In this document: in pieces, positions 1 to 9,099 of the stretch
Position numbering within the stretch: position 1 is the first letter of the stretch
How the letters are laid out: every line of letters begins with the position of its first letter
Assembly (NCBI GenBank): GCA_934130435.1
Contig: CAKOYB010000001.1
Location: 62,001-126,000, forward strand
Origin: an uncultured Clostridia bacterium
Lineage (GTDB): Bacteria; Bacillota; Clostridia; TANB77; CAG-508
Direction of reading: 5' to 3'
Length of the DNA stretch: 64,000 nt
Notes under the pieces: generated by a model
Databases searched by the model: none
What the model was told of the DNA's origin: nothing
The model's input: only the letters and a program-made list of their open reading frames with translations
Program-made: the position numbers and the translations under genes

Positions 1-1
1 T

Positions 2-2029
2 AGTTATTATAAATGGACACAATGGATATTTAAAAAACTATATGAAGATGGATATGCTAAGCAAATTTATATGCCAGTTAATTGGTGTGAAGAGCTAGGG
101 ACAGTTTTAGCAAATGATGAAGTAATAGATGGCAAAAGTGAAAGAGGAGGATATCCTGTAATTCGTAAATATATGAAACAATGGATTATTGATATTCCTG
201 CTTTTGCAGAAGATCTTCTAAAAGGATTAGATGAAATTGATTGGCCAGAATCTACTAAAGAGATACAAAGAAACTGGATTGGAAAATCTGAAGGTGTGGA
301 AGTAGAATTTAAAATTAAAGGCGGAGGAGAATTCTCAATATTTACCACATGTATAGAAACAATTTATGGTATCACTTTTATGGTATTAGCTCCAGAAAAC
401 AAATTGGTAGATAAATTAAAAGACAGAATAAAAAATTGGGATGAAGTAACTAAATATAGAGAGGAAACAGCTAAGAAATCTGACTTAGATAGAACTGAAT
501 TAAATAAAACTAAGAGTGGAGTTAAATTAGATGGCATTTTTGCAATTAACCCAGCTAATGGAAAAGAGGTAGAAGTCTTTTTAGGAGACTTTGTTCTAGC
601 AAGTTATGGAACAGGAGCAGTTATGGCTGTACCAAGTCATGATCAAAGAGATTTTGAGTATGCACAGGAACATAATATACCAATGATTCAGGTTATAGAT
701 GGACGTGATACTACAGAATGTGCTTTTGAAAAGCAGGATTATCTAAATAAAGGTTGCAAATTAATTAATAGTGGAGAGTTTACAGGATTAACAGTAGAAG
801 AAGCTAAAATTGCTATTACTGATAAGCTTATTAAAATGAAATGTGCTAAAAAGAAAAATAATTATCATATAAGAGAGTGGATTTTTGCACGTCAAAGATT
901 CTGGGGAGAACCTATACCGATTATTCATTTAGAGGATGGAAGAGACATTGTACTAGAAGATAAGGATTTACCGCTAGTGTTGCCAGAGATGGATGACTAT
1001 AAAAGCAAAAATGGTCAAGCACCTTTGGAGAATGCAACGGAATGGAAAAATGTTGAAATAGATGGCGTAAAAGGTGTAAGAGAAACATCAACAATGCCTG
1101 GATCAGCAGGATCAAGTTGGTATTTTTTAAGATATATAGACCCAGATAATAACAGTGCTTTTGCAGATCCTAAATTAATTGAACATTGGATGCCAGTGGA
1201 CTTATATGTTGGAGGACCGGAACATGCAGTTGGGCATTTACTATATTCTAGGATGTGGAATATATATTTGTATAAAAAAGGTTTAGTTAGCGTCAAAGAA
1301 CCATTTAAAAAACTAGTTCATCAAGGAATGATATTAGGTTCAAATGGTATAAAGATGGGAAAACGTTTTCCAGAATATGTAGTAAACCCAGATGATATAG
1401 AAAAAGAATATGGAACTGATACTCTTAGAATGTATGAAATGTTTATGGGACCACTTGAAGCAGATAAACCATGGAATGATAAAGCTGTTAGGGGCATAAA
1501 GAAATTCTTGGACCGTGTTTGGAGACTATATCATGAGGAAATAAGAGAATTTAAAGATAATCCAAATTTGGATAAGGTATATAATCAAACGGTAAAAAAG
1601 GTAACGGAAGATTATGAATCATTAAATTTTAATACTGCAATATCACAAATGATGATATTTGTTAACGCTGTATATAAGGAAGAAACTTGGAACTTAGAAT
1701 ATGCTAAAAACTTTGTTAAATTATTAAATCCAATAGTCCCACATATTACTGAAGAAATATGGAGTGAAGTATTTAATAATTCAGAAACGATTGCTTATGA
1801 AGCGTGGCCTACATATGATATATCAAAATTAGTTGATGATACATATGAAATGGTTGTGCAAGTAAATGGTAAATTAAGAGGTAAAATAGAAGTGCCTATC
1901 TCATATACAGATGAAGAAATGAAAAAAGCGGCAAAAGAAATAGATAATATAAAAAATATAATAAAAGGAAAAGACATTATAAAAGAAATAGTTGTACCTA
2001 AAAAACTTGTTAATATAGTTGTGAAATAG
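2..2029 (+). CDS. leuS: Leucyl-tRNA synthetase, 5' end outside window
   Basis: Charges tRNA-Leu with leucine in the cytoplasm. The frame is open from base 2, and the first visible residues (SYYKWTQWIFKKLYEDGYAK) match the class Ia LeuRS region after the HIGH motif, so roughly the first 130 residues, including HIGH, lie upstream. The CP1 editing domain is visible (YGTGAVMAVPSHDQRDFEYA), then the catalytic core, the KMSKS-type loop, the anticodon-binding helical domain and the C-terminal domain (VNGKLRGKIEVP). The KMSKS loop reads IKMGKRFPEYVVNPDDI, with Gly in place of Ser. The first ATG at position 71 is internal and is not the real start. A strong terminator follows, so this is probably the last gene of its transcript. 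Identity is certain; only the N-terminus is unseen. Confidence 0.97.
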   Translation, partial: SYYKWTQWIFKKLYEDGYAKQIYMPVNWCEELGTVLANDEVIDGKSERGGYPVIRKYMKQWIIDIPAFAEDLLKGLDEIDWPESTKEIQRNWIGKSEGVEVEFKIKGGGEFSIFTTCIETIYGITFMVLAPENKLVDKLKDRIKNWDEVTKYREETAKKSDLDRTELNKTKSGVKLDGIFAINPANGKEVEVFLGDFVLASYGTGAVMAVPSHDQRDFEYAQEHNIPMIQVIDGRDTTECAFEKQDYLNKGCKLINSGEFTGLTVEEAKIAITDKLIKMKCAKKKNNYHIREWIFARQRFWGEPIPIIHLEDGRDIVLEDKDLPLVLPEMDDYKSKNGQAPLENATEWKNVEIDGVKGVRETSTMPGSAGSSWYFLRYIDPDNNSAFADPKLIEHWMPVDLYVGGPEHAVGHLLYSRMWNIYLYKKGLVSVKEPFKKLVHQGMILGSNGIKMGKRFPEYVVNPDDIEKEYGTDTLRMYEMFMGPLEADKPWNDKAVRGIKKFLDRVWRLYHEEIREFKDNPNLDKVYNQTVKKVTEDYESLNFNTAISQMMIFVNAVYKEETWNLEYAKNFVKLLNPIVPHITEEIWSEVFNNSETIAYEAWPTYDISKLVDDTYEMVVQVNGKLRGKIEVPISYTDEEMKKAAKEIDNIKNIIKGKDIIKEIVVPKKLVNIVVK

Positions 2030-2073
2030 TATAGTCTACAATTAAATTAAAAATATTTATTAATGAAGATATT

Positions 2074-2102
2074 CTCTCCCAGTTAAATGGGAGAGTTTTT
2101 TA
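2074..2102 (+). terminator. Rho-independent terminator after leuS
   Basis: An 8-bp perfect stem (CTCTCCCA / TGGGAGAG) with a 6-nt loop is followed directly by seven T residues, 45 bases after the leuS stop. Confidence 0.9.
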
Positions 2103-2209
2103 TATTGTATAGGAAAAATAGAGTCTGGATGTGAGACAAGAGAATGTACAATTAGAATTCGTAAGATTTTATAGAAATATGTAGGATTAATATTCTACAT
2201 ATTTTATAC

Positions 2210-2247
2210 AAACAAATGTTTACAAATGCAAACTATGATGGTATAAT
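2210..2247 (+). promoter_or_regulatory. Promoter of the Y-family polymerase gene with a possible LexA-like dyad
   Basis: TTTACA (2219-2224), 17-bp spacer and TATAAT (2242-2247) form a good sigma-A promoter. The dyad AAACAAATGTTT (2210-2221) overlaps the -35 box. It resembles the Firmicute LexA box GAACN4GTTC but differs at both ends, so SOS control is an inference from the site plus the downstream gene. Confidence 0.5.
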
Positions 2248-2277
2248 ATAAATAGAATTTTTGCTGGAGAATGAATA

Positions 2278-3534
2278 ATGGAAAAACAATATTTATGTAT
2301 AGATTTGAAAACATTTTTTGCTTCTGTTGAATGCGTGGAAAGAGGATTAGACCCATTTAGCACAAATTTAGTTGTAACAGATCCAAGTAGAGGAAAAGGG
2401 GCAATCTGCTTAGCCATAACTCCAAAAATGAAAGAACAAGGAATAAAAAATAGGTGTAGAGTTTTTGAAATTCCCCCGAATATAAAATATATTGTAGCCA
2501 TACCAAGAATGAAAAAATATATTGAATATTCTGCTAATGTGTATGAAATTTATTTAAAATATGTAGCAAAAGAAGATATGCATGTATATTCAATAGATGA
2601 GGTTTTTTTGGATGTTACTAGTTATTTGAAATATTATGGAATGTCTGCTAGTGAATTAGCAAAAAAAATAATGAAAGACATATTTGATACATACGGCCTT
2701 ACTGCAACAGCTGGGGTTGGTACAAACATGTATTTAGCTAAAATAGCTTTAGATATAACAGCAAAACATAATAAGAGTAATATTGGATATTTAAATGAGG
2801 AAAAATATAAAGAGGAGCTATGGCATCATAAACCATTAAAAGACTTTTGGCAAATTGGAAATGGAATAGAAAAAAGGTTAAATAAAATGCAAATCTTTGA
2901 TATGTATGATATTGCACATACAGAAACCAAAAAATTATATAAAGAATTTGGAGTAAATGCTAAATATTTAATAGAACATTCTTGGGGAAAAGAAACATGT
3001 ACAATATCAGATATTAAAGAATATAAACCAAAGAATAGCTCAATATCAACGAGCCAAATATTATTTAAAGATTATAATTATGAAAATGCAAGATTAGTGC
3101 TAAAAGAGATGGTTGAAATTTTATCTCAAAGACTTGTTAAAGATGATTTATTAACAGATTGTATTAAACTGTATATTGGGTATTCTAAAGACATAATGAA
3201 GGCAACTGGTGGAAGTAAAAAACTACCTTATTTTACAAATCTTTATTCAAAACTTTCTTTTGAATTTGATAAGCTATTTACTATGACAACTTATAAGAAT
3301 GTGCCAATAAGGAAAATAGGAATATCTTTTGAAAGGCTGAAAAATGAAAATGCTGAACAAATAAATCTATTTGATAATATTGAATTAAATGATAAAGAAA
3401 AAAGATTAGAAAAATCTATAATTGAAATAAAGGCTGCACTGGGAAAAAATGCAATATTAAGAGGAATGAATTTGCAAGAGGAAGCAACAACTATAATTAG
3501 AAATAAACTAATAGGAGGACATAATGGAGAATAA
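2278..3534 (+). CDS. Y-family (UmuC/UvrX-like) translesion DNA polymerase
   Basis: Error-prone polymerase that copies past damaged bases. The 418-aa protein has the palm metal ligands: Asp9 in CIDLKTFFASVE and the catalytic pair D107-E108 in YSIDEVFLD. The fingers/thumb region follows (GVGTNMYLAKIALD, then the helix-hairpin-helix part FWQIGNGIEKRL), then the little-finger domain. A C-terminal QINLFD near residue 360 is a canonical beta-clamp binding motif. It is closer to the B. subtilis UvrX/YqjW type than to classical DinB, because it is followed by a YolD-family gene that overlaps its end by 11 bases. SOS induction is plausible from the promoter dyad but unproven. Confidence 0.9.
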   Translation: MEKQYLCIDLKTFFASVECVERGLDPFSTNLVVTDPSRGKGAICLAITPKMKEQGIKNRCRVFEIPPNIKYIVAIPRMKKYIEYSANVYEIYLKYVAKEDMHVYSIDEVFLDVTSYLKYYGMSASELAKKIMKDIFDTYGLTATAGVGTNMYLAKIALDITAKHNKSNIGYLNEEKYKEELWHHKPLKDFWQIGNGIEKRLNKMQIFDMYDIAHTETKKLYKEFGVNAKYLIEHSWGKETCTISDIKEYKPKNSSISTSQILFKDYNYENARLVLKEMVEILSQRLVKDDLLTDCIKLYIGYSKDIMKATGGSKKLPYFTNLYSKLSFEFDKLFTMTTYKNVPIRKIGISFERLKNENAEQINLFDNIELNDKEKRLEKSIIEIKAALGKNAILRGMNLQEEATTIIRNKLIGGHNGE

Positions 3535-3667
3535 TAAAGAAGATAATAGAGCAAAACAGTTTATGTCATTTGATGCATTAAAAGGATTAAGAGAAGCATT
3601 GGAAGAAAAAGAAAAAATAGAAGAGTCAAAATTTTCTCAAGAAGAGCACATTAAATCTAAAATTTAG
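3524..3667 (+). CDS. Short YolD-like protein
   Basis: A 47-residue ORF starts inside the 3' end of the polymerase gene, with AGGAGG 5 bases before its ATG, so it is translated and coupled. The core RAKQFMSFDALKGLREALEEKE matches the N-terminal signature of clostridial YolD-like proteins (RAxQFxPFxALxGxxEALxE). In bacilli, YolD-family proteins are encoded beside UmuC-type polymerases and are thought to act with them. Full YolD proteins are around 100 residues, so this copy keeps only the conserved N-terminal motif. The role as a UmuD-like partner is inferred from the neighbour. Confidence 0.7.
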   Translation: MENNKEDNRAKQFMSFDALKGLREALEEKEKIEESKFSQEEHIKSKI

Positions 3668-3698
3668 AATTAATATGCTCTAGGAAATTAAAAAATAA

Positions 3699-4181
3699 TT
3701 ACCAATGATAAGTTTCATTATTTGATATTTTAAAAGCTCTAAATAATTGCTCTAATAAGAATACTCGTATTAGTTGATGAGGAAAAGTCATTTTTGAAAA
3801 GCATATTTTTTCATCTGAAAGAGATAATACTTTTTCATTTAATCCTAAGGTTCCTCCTATTATAAAGGTTAGAGAACTATTAAAGTTTAAAGCAATATCT
3901 TCAATTTTTTTAGAAAAGGCTTTAGAAGAATATTCTTTTCCTTTTAAATCTAAACACATTATATATGAATCCTTTTTTAGTGCTTCAAGTATTTTGTCAC
4001 ATTCTTTATTTTTTATTTCATCTATAATACTATTATTTATTTTTGATGGTAATTTCTCATCTGAGAGTTCAACGATTTTTAAATTACAAAACCTACCCAG
4101 TCTTTTAGAATATTCTGTTATGGCATCTTTTAAGTAAGTTTCTTTAATTTTACCAACACATATAATTGAAATATTTAGCAT
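3699..4181 (-). CDS. rlmH: 23S rRNA (pseudouridine-1915 N3) methyltransferase
   Basis: Methylates pseudouridine 1915 in helix 69 of 23S rRNA using SAM. At 160 aa it has the usual RlmH length. The SPOUT-type SAM-binding knot is visible (FIIGGTLGLNEKVL), followed by the conserved FPHQLIRVFLLEQLFRAFKI helix and the terminal YHW. It is the last gene of the minus-strand run murA, MBL protein, rlmH, starting 12 bases after the MBL gene. Linkage of a WalJ-type hydrolase with rlmH is common in Firmicutes; here the htrA copy often found between them lies 19 kb away. Confidence 0.95.
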   Translation of the reverse strand: MLNISIICVGKIKETYLKDAITEYSKRLGRFCNLKIVELSDEKLPSKINNSIIDEIKNKECDKILEALKKDSYIMCLDLKGKEYSSKAFSKKIEDIALNFNSSLTFIIGGTLGLNEKVLSLSDEKICFSKMTFPHQLIRVFLLEQLFRAFKISNNETYHW

Positions 4182-4193
4182 AAGTAAATCTCC

Positions 4194-4985
4194 TTAACCT
4201 ACTTCATAAAATTTACTAGGACTAAACCTATCTGCTATTTCTAATTTAATATTTTTCATTATGCAGTTAGTATTTTTCATTTCCTCTAACACACTGCTAT
4301 ATGCAAGTTCTGGAAAGTTATTTTCTCTACTCAAATGTCCAAGCATAATACTTTTTTCACCAAACTTTGAAAGATAAGAAATTGTTTTTCCAGCATCAAT
4401 ATTTGACAAATGACCTTTTGGACTGCAGATTCGTTCTTTTAATCTATAAGGATACGAACAGCATTTTAAAACATCTGGCTCATAATTAGATTCTAATAAA
4501 ATAAATTTACTATCTTTTATATTATCTAATATATTATTTGTCATATGTCCAATATCTGTTGCGATACTTACTTTAGAAAAAGAATCTGAAATATTAAATC
4601 CACAAGGGTTAGCAGCATCATGAGGAACGTCAAAAGGAAAAATACTTAAGTTTTGTAAAGTAAAATATTCATTATTAGTAAAATAAAAAATATTTTCTGG
4701 AGGTATTTTTTCTTTCTTTTCTGGCATTGCATTCCAGGTTTGCTTGTTTGCATATACCGGTATATTAAATTTTTTGGAAAGTGTAGCTATAGATTGAGTA
4801 TGATCAGTATGTTCATGGGTTACCAAAATTGCTGAAATATTTTCGATTCCAACATTAATAGATGCAAGTGCTTCAACTATTTTTTTTCCGCTAACTCCTG
4901 CATCAATTAAAACATTTATATTTTCAGATTGAACTAAAAAACTATTTCCTGAACTTCCGCTATATAAACTACAAAATTTTAACAT
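4194..4985 (-). CDS. Metallo-beta-lactamase fold hydrolase, WalJ/YycJ type
   Basis: A 263-aa metallo-beta-lactamase superfamily protein with the metal-binding motif THEHTDH near residue 60 and downstream His/Asp ligands (DVPHDAAN, ATDIGHM). N-terminal FCSLYSGSSGNSFLV is the family signature of YycJ/WalJ, linked in Firmicutes to cell wall and division control or DNA processing; the substrate is not established. It starts one base after the murA stop, indicating translational coupling, and precedes rlmH. Identification of the family is firm and the biological role is not. Confidence 0.9.
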   Translation of the reverse strand: MLKFCSLYSGSSGNSFLVQSENINVLIDAGVSGKKIVEALASINVGIENISAILVTHEHTDHTQSIATLSKKFNIPVYANKQTWNAMPEKKEKIPPENIFYFTNNEYFTLQNLSIFPFDVPHDAANPCGFNISDSFSKVSIATDIGHMTNNILDNIKDSKFILLESNYEPDVLKCCSYPYRLKERICSPKGHLSNIDAGKTISYLSKFGEKSIMLGHLSRENNFPELAYSSVLEEMKNTNCIMKNIKLEIADRFSPSKFYEVG

Positions 4986-4986
4986 T

Positions 4987-6249
4987 TTATTCTTCGACTC
5001 TTTCTATTTTTGCACCAAGCTTTCTAAATTTTTCTTCTATATTTTCATAACCTCTATCAATATGATTGATATTGTAAACTTCGGTTGTACCTTTGGCACA
5101 TATTCCAGCAATGATTAAAGCAGCACCAGCTCTTAAATCAGAAGCGTAAACAGGGGCACCATTTAAATTATCTACGCCATCAAAAACAGCAGTTTTTCCA
5201 TGAGCAGATATTTTTGCTCCCATTTTATTTAACTCTTCTGTATATTGAAATCTAGATTCCCAAATATTTTCATTAATTATACTTGTTCCATTAGCAGTAG
5301 AAAGAACTACACCCATCTGAGGTTGTAAATCTGTAGGAAAACCAGGATATGGTAAGGTTTTAATATTTACTTTTTTTGGCCTTTTTTTACAACTTACTCT
5401 AATATTGTCACCATCTATATCTTCAACTTCTGCACCCATCTCAATGATTTTTGCAGTTAAAGGTTCAAGGTGTTTTGTTATACAATTTTTAACTATAATA
5501 TCTCCTCTTGTTGCAACAGCAGCAAGCATAAATGTTCCAGCCTCTATTTGATCTGGAACTACAGAATATGTAGCGTTGCCATGTAATTTTTCTACACCAT
5601 TTACCTTTATAACATCTGTTCCAGCTCCACGAATATCAGCTCCCATTGTATTTAAAAAGTTTGCAACATCAACAATGTGAGGTTCTTTTGCAACATTGTC
5701 TATTACAGTTGTACCTTTTGCCAATACAGCAGCTAACATAACATTAATTGTAGCACCAACAGATACAGTATCTAAATACACTGAAGTTCCAACTAATTCT
5801 TTGGCTGTTGCTGTTATTTTTCCTTGAGAAACGTCTACTTTAGCACCTAAAGCTTCAAATCCTTTTATATGTTGATCAATAGGACGTGCTCCTAAATTGC
5901 AACCACCAGGCATACCAACTTGAGCATGGCCAAATCTTCCAAGCAAAGAACCAATTAAATAGTATGAAGCCCTAAATTTACTTGTTTTTTCTAAAGGTGA
6001 GTCATAACTATTTATATTTCTTGTATCAACTGTAACTTCGTGACTATTATTCCATGTTATCTTTGCACCTAAATCTTTTAAAATATCACAATAGATTTTT
6101 ACATCGCTAATATTAGGCAAGTTATCTATTGTACATATACCATCTATTAATAATGTTGCAGGTAGTATTGCAACAGCTGCATTTTTTGCTCCGCTTATTG
6201 TTACTTCTCCATTTAAAAGTGTTTTTCCGTTTATTACTAATTTTTCCAA
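4987..6249 (-). CDS. murA: UDP-N-acetylglucosamine 1-carboxyvinyltransferase
   Basis: First committed step of peptidoglycan synthesis: transfer of enolpyruvate from PEP to UDP-GlcNAc. At 420 aa it has standard length. The catalytic Cys117 sits in [13 protein letters not shown]; because Cys (not Asp) is present, fosfomycin sensitivity is expected from family knowledge. The N-terminal [14 protein letters not shown] and C-terminal [12 protein letters not shown] motifs are intact. It lies 70 bases downstream of spoIIR. Low-GC Gram-positives often carry two MurA paralogues, and which one this is cannot be told from the window. Confidence 0.96.
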   Translation of the reverse strand: MEKLVINGKTLLNGEVTISGAKNAAVAILPATLLIDGICTIDNLPNISDVKIYCDILKDLGAKITWNNSHEVTVDTRNINSYDSPLEKTSKFRASYYLIGSLLGRFGHAQVGMPGGCNLGARPIDQHIKGFEALGAKVDVSQGKITATAKELVGTSVYLDTVSVGATINVMLAAVLAKGTTVIDNVAKEPHIVDVANFLNTMGADIRGAGTDVIKVNGVEKLHGNATYSVVPDQIEAGTFMLAAVATRGDIIVKNCITKHLEPLTAKIIEMGAEVEDIDGDNIRVSCKKRPKKVNIKTLPYPGFPTDLQPQMGVVLSTANGTSIINENIWESRFQYTEELNKMGAKISAHGKTAVFDGVDNLNGAPVYASDLRAGAALIIAGICAKGTTEVYNINHIDRGYENIEEKFRKLGAKIERVEE

Positions 6250-6318
6250 TGTAATGCCCCCAAAATATAAAAATTAAATTTCATAATAGAATATAACATA
6301 AACACTAATAAAATACAA

Positions 6319-6963
6319 CTATTTTTTTGCAGTTGTAATATTAGCCTTCTCAAATAATTCAATTAATTTAAATTTAATTTTAAAATTCATATTATTAGAT
6401 GAAATCAAATTATATTCTTCGGGTAATAGACTATCTTGTAAATTCTGCTTTGAAACTGCTGGAACATATCCGTTAGAAACATCAACAAAGCATAAAGAAG
6501 GGAACATTACACACCACCAATTTTCCCCAGAAGCACTACCAATTTTTACCCTTAAAGCGTCGTATAATCCAGCAGGGAGGCTAATATCTCCATACTTTTT
6601 GGTTGGAAAAGAATAATTTCCAACTTCTACACATACACTATAATCATAACCGTTTTCTATAATTACAGACTCAGCAATTTCCTGAAACTTTTGAATGTTA
6701 TTTTTAGCCAGTTCCATTGCTTCTTCTTTTGTACTAATATTTTCACAAATTGAAGACATATAATTTAAAAGTGAATCTCTAACTAAATACTTTAAGTTTT
6801 GATCTTCTTCTGAGTTACTATTAGCAATTACATGTAGTCTAAATACTGAATTTGATAAATCGGACGTGACAGTGGTAGCGTAAGAAATAAAAAAAATTAG
6901 AATATATATAAATAATAATGATACTAATAAAAGGATTTTTTTAAATTTGCTATTATTTTTCAT
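6319..6963 (-). CDS. spoIIR: Stage II sporulation protein R
   Basis: SpoIIR is made in the forespore and secreted into the intermembrane space, where it activates SpoIIGA to process pro-sigma-E. The 214-aa protein has an N-terminal membrane/signal segment (about residues 10-30) and the SpoIIR core FRLHVIANSNSEEDQNLKYLVRD, then GNYSFPTKKYGDISLPAGLYDALRVKIG and the WWCVMFPSLC motif. The gene marks the organism as belonging to an endospore-forming lineage. It is followed by murA. GGAGG precedes the ATG. No clean sigma-F promoter could be assigned upstream. Confidence 0.93.
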   Translation of the reverse strand: MKNNSKFKKILLLVSLLFIYILIFFISYATTVTSDLSNSVFRLHVIANSNSEEDQNLKYLVRDSLLNYMSSICENISTKEEAMELAKNNIQKFQEIAESVIIENGYDYSVCVEVGNYSFPTKKYGDISLPAGLYDALRVKIGSASGENWWCVMFPSLCFVDVSNGYVPAVSKQNLQDSLLPEEYNLISSNNMNFKIKFKLIELFEKANITTAKK

Positions 6964-7111
6964 TTTTGGAAACCTCCATTTTACATTTCTAAAAATTTTC
7001 TATAATAAAATTATTAACCAAAAAATATAGAATATACTTTTTAATTAAAAAAAAGGAAATAAAAGAAACTCATCTGTCGAATAAACACGTACGATTCCTA
7101 CGGAAATAGTA

Positions 7112-7140
7112 TTGACAGAGATCAATTAAAATGGTAAAAT
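7112..7140 (+). promoter_or_regulatory. Sigma-A promoter
   Basis: TTGACA (7112-7117), 17-bp spacer, TAAAAT (7135-7140), 34 bases before the start of the next gene. Confidence 0.7.
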
Positions 7141-7174
7141 TTACCAGTAAGCAAAAATGTTAGGGAGGTTTTAT

Positions 7175-7702
7175 ATGGGAAATAAATTCATAATAAGAAA
7201 AACATGTAGTATTTATGCAAGTGATGTTCATTTTGCAACAATGGTATTTCCATTTGTCTCAAAGAAGCTAATGGAAAAAAGTATTGTTAGAACAATTTTA
7301 GAAACAAATATGAAACCAAACATATTAAAAATTATTAATAATATTGGATTAGATGAAAATCAAAAAAATCAAATTAAAAATATAGATTGGGATAGAAGCA
7401 ATATAAGAAAAATAAAACAGATTCTTGGAGAACTTGAAAAAGATATAAAAAAAGAGAACAATACAGACATAATAGTATGTGGAAGTAATACTTTTATTGA
7501 AAAGGTAAATAAGGTAATAGATTTGTGGACAAAAAATAACATGGAAGAGTTAGAAAAAAGTAATTGCATAATAAATATTATTAATTGTTATTCATTTGAA
7601 GAAAATAATAAGAACAAAAGTATTATAAATTCATATAACTACATTTTAAAAACAGCAGGTATAGAAGAAATCTATACGGAAGAGCTAAAAGAAGCAAACT
7701 GA
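7175..7702 (+). CDS. Conserved-looking protein of unknown function
   Basis: A 175-residue soluble protein. I chose ATG 7175 because GGGAGG lies 6 bases upstream; the earlier in-frame ATG at 7157 has no such site. N-terminal motif KFIIRKTCSIYASDVHFATMVFPFV is followed by a lysine-rich helical region. No signal peptide or membrane segment is seen, and I do not recognise the family. It has its own promoter and is separated by another promoter from the UDP-sugar pyrophosphorylase gene that follows. Confidence 0.75.
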   Translation: MGNKFIIRKTCSIYASDVHFATMVFPFVSKKLMEKSIVRTILETNMKPNILKIINNIGLDENQKNQIKNIDWDRSNIRKIKQILGELEKDIKKENNTDIIVCGSNTFIEKVNKVIDLWTKNNMEELEKSNCIINIINCYSFEENNKNKSIINSYNYILKTAGIEEIYTEELKEAN

Positions 7703-7705
7703 TGG

Positions 7706-7734
7706 TTGACAATTTTTTACTTATGCTATATATT
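7706..7734 (+). promoter_or_regulatory. Sigma-A promoter of the UDP-sugar pyrophosphorylase gene
   Basis: TTGACA (7706-7711), 17-bp spacer, TATATT (7729-7734), 40 bases before ATG 7775. Confidence 0.75.
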
Positions 7735-7774
7735 AAAAACATACAAAAGATAGACTAGTAAAAGGAGAATTTGT

Positions 7775-9034
7775 ATGGATAATAAATATAATTTAGCACA
7801 AGAAAAATTAAAAAAATATAACCAAGAACATTTATTAGAAAGATATGAGTTTCTAACGGAAGAAAGGAAAGAAAAAATTATAGATCAAATATTATCAATA
7901 GATTTTGACCAAATATTTGATTTATATGAAATGGCAAAAAAAGATGAAAAAGTATCAAATGATAATATAACAAATATAAAATATGTTGATAAATCAAAAC
8001 TAACTCGCGAAGAATTTAATAAATACAACGAATTAGGAGAAAGAGAAATTAGAGACGGAAAATATGCTGTTGTTACAATGGCAGGAGGACAAGGAACTAG
8101 ACTTGGATATATTGCTCCCAAAGGAACTTTTAAAATTGGTGGAGGAGTAGATAAATCTCTTTTTGAAGTTTTGTCTGAAACAATTAAAGAAGCACAAGCA
8201 AAATATAATACAATAATTCCATGGTATATTATGACAAGCAGAGAAAATAATAATGCTACAGAGAAATTCTTTGAGAAAAATGACTTTTTTGGACTAAGTA
8301 GAGAAAATGTATTATTTTTCAAACAAGGTGAATTACCAATGATTAGTACAGAAAAGAAATTGCTATTAGATGAATCAGGTATGATTAAACTTGCATCTGA
8401 CGGACATGGAGGAGTATTTGAATCGTTAAGCCAAAATGGTTACATAGATGATATGAAAAAAAGAGGAATTGAATGGGTATTTATTTCTGGAGTAGATAAT
8501 GTTTTGGCAGGATTGGTTGATCCAATAGCAACAGGATTGTCTATTTCAAATAATACATTAGCAACGGGAAAATCTGTAGTAAAGAGAAGCCCATCAGAAA
8601 AGGTTGGCGTTTTTTGCAAGAAAAATGGAAGACCATATGTTATAGAATATACAGAAATAACTGATGAAATGGCAAACCAGAGAGATGAAAATGGTGAATT
8701 AATATATGGGGAATCACATATATTAACAAACTTGTTTAATTTAAAAGCGATAGAAAAAATATCTAAAAATAAATTACCATATCATAGTGCATTTAAAAAA
8801 GCTAAACACATGGACAGTAATGGAGAAATTATAAAACCAGAAACTCCAAATGCTTACAAATTTGAAGCTTTTATATTTGATGCATTTGAACAACTTGATG
8901 ATATGTCTATTTTAAGAGTAAAAAGAGAAGATGAGTTTGCACCATTAAAAAATGCAGATGGAGATGATAGCCCTAATACAGCAACAGAACTATATCTTAA
9001 TTTTATTAAAAGAAAAAATATGGGGTTAGTTTAA
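7775..9034 (+). CDS. UDP-sugar pyrophosphorylase (UDPGP type 1 family)
   Basis: A uridylyltransferase that makes a UDP-sugar from UTP and a sugar 1-phosphate. The 419-aa protein has the eukaryote-type UDPGP/UAP signature MAGGQGTRLGYIAPKG near residue 107, the substrate-loop region GHGGVFESL (DGHGG) and the metal-site segment VFISGVDNVL. The family includes UDP-GlcNAc and UDP-glucose enzymes, and the sequence alone does not settle the sugar. The next gene is a phosphohexomutase, which would supply the sugar 1-phosphate, so the pair probably forms a hexose-phosphate to UDP-sugar module for envelope polysaccharide. It differs from bacterial GalU and GlmU. Confidence 0.88.
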   Translation: MDNKYNLAQEKLKKYNQEHLLERYEFLTEERKEKIIDQILSIDFDQIFDLYEMAKKDEKVSNDNITNIKYVDKSKLTREEFNKYNELGEREIRDGKYAVVTMAGGQGTRLGYIAPKGTFKIGGGVDKSLFEVLSETIKEAQAKYNTIIPWYIMTSRENNNATEKFFEKNDFFGLSRENVLFFKQGELPMISTEKKLLLDESGMIKLASDGHGGVFESLSQNGYIDDMKKRGIEWVFISGVDNVLAGLVDPIATGLSISNNTLATGKSVVKRSPSEKVGVFCKKNGRPYVIEYTEITDEMANQRDENGELIYGESHILTNLFNLKAIEKISKNKLPYHSAFKKAKHMDSNGEIIKPETPNAYKFEAFIFDAFEQLDDMSILRVKREDEFAPLKNADGDDSPNTATELYLNFIKRKNMGLV

Positions 9035-9046
9035 ATTTAATTATAA

Positions 9047-9077
9047 AAGGTTAGAAGCCATAAAAGCGTCTAACCTT
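9047..9077 (+). other. Intercistronic hairpin
   Basis: AAGGTTAGA and TCTAACCTT form a 9-bp stem between the UDPGP stop and the RBS of the phosphohexomutase gene, followed by ATGTTTTT. The weak T tract suggests a partial terminator or an mRNA-stability element allowing some read-through. Confidence 0.5.
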
Positions 9078-9099
9078 AAATGTTTTTAGGAGGAATAAA

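Noticed and set aside
7011..7040. Possible sigma-F promoter for spoIIR (GTATA and GGTTAATAAT on the minus strand)
   Set aside because: The spacing of 13 bases is too short for the usual sigma-F arrangement.
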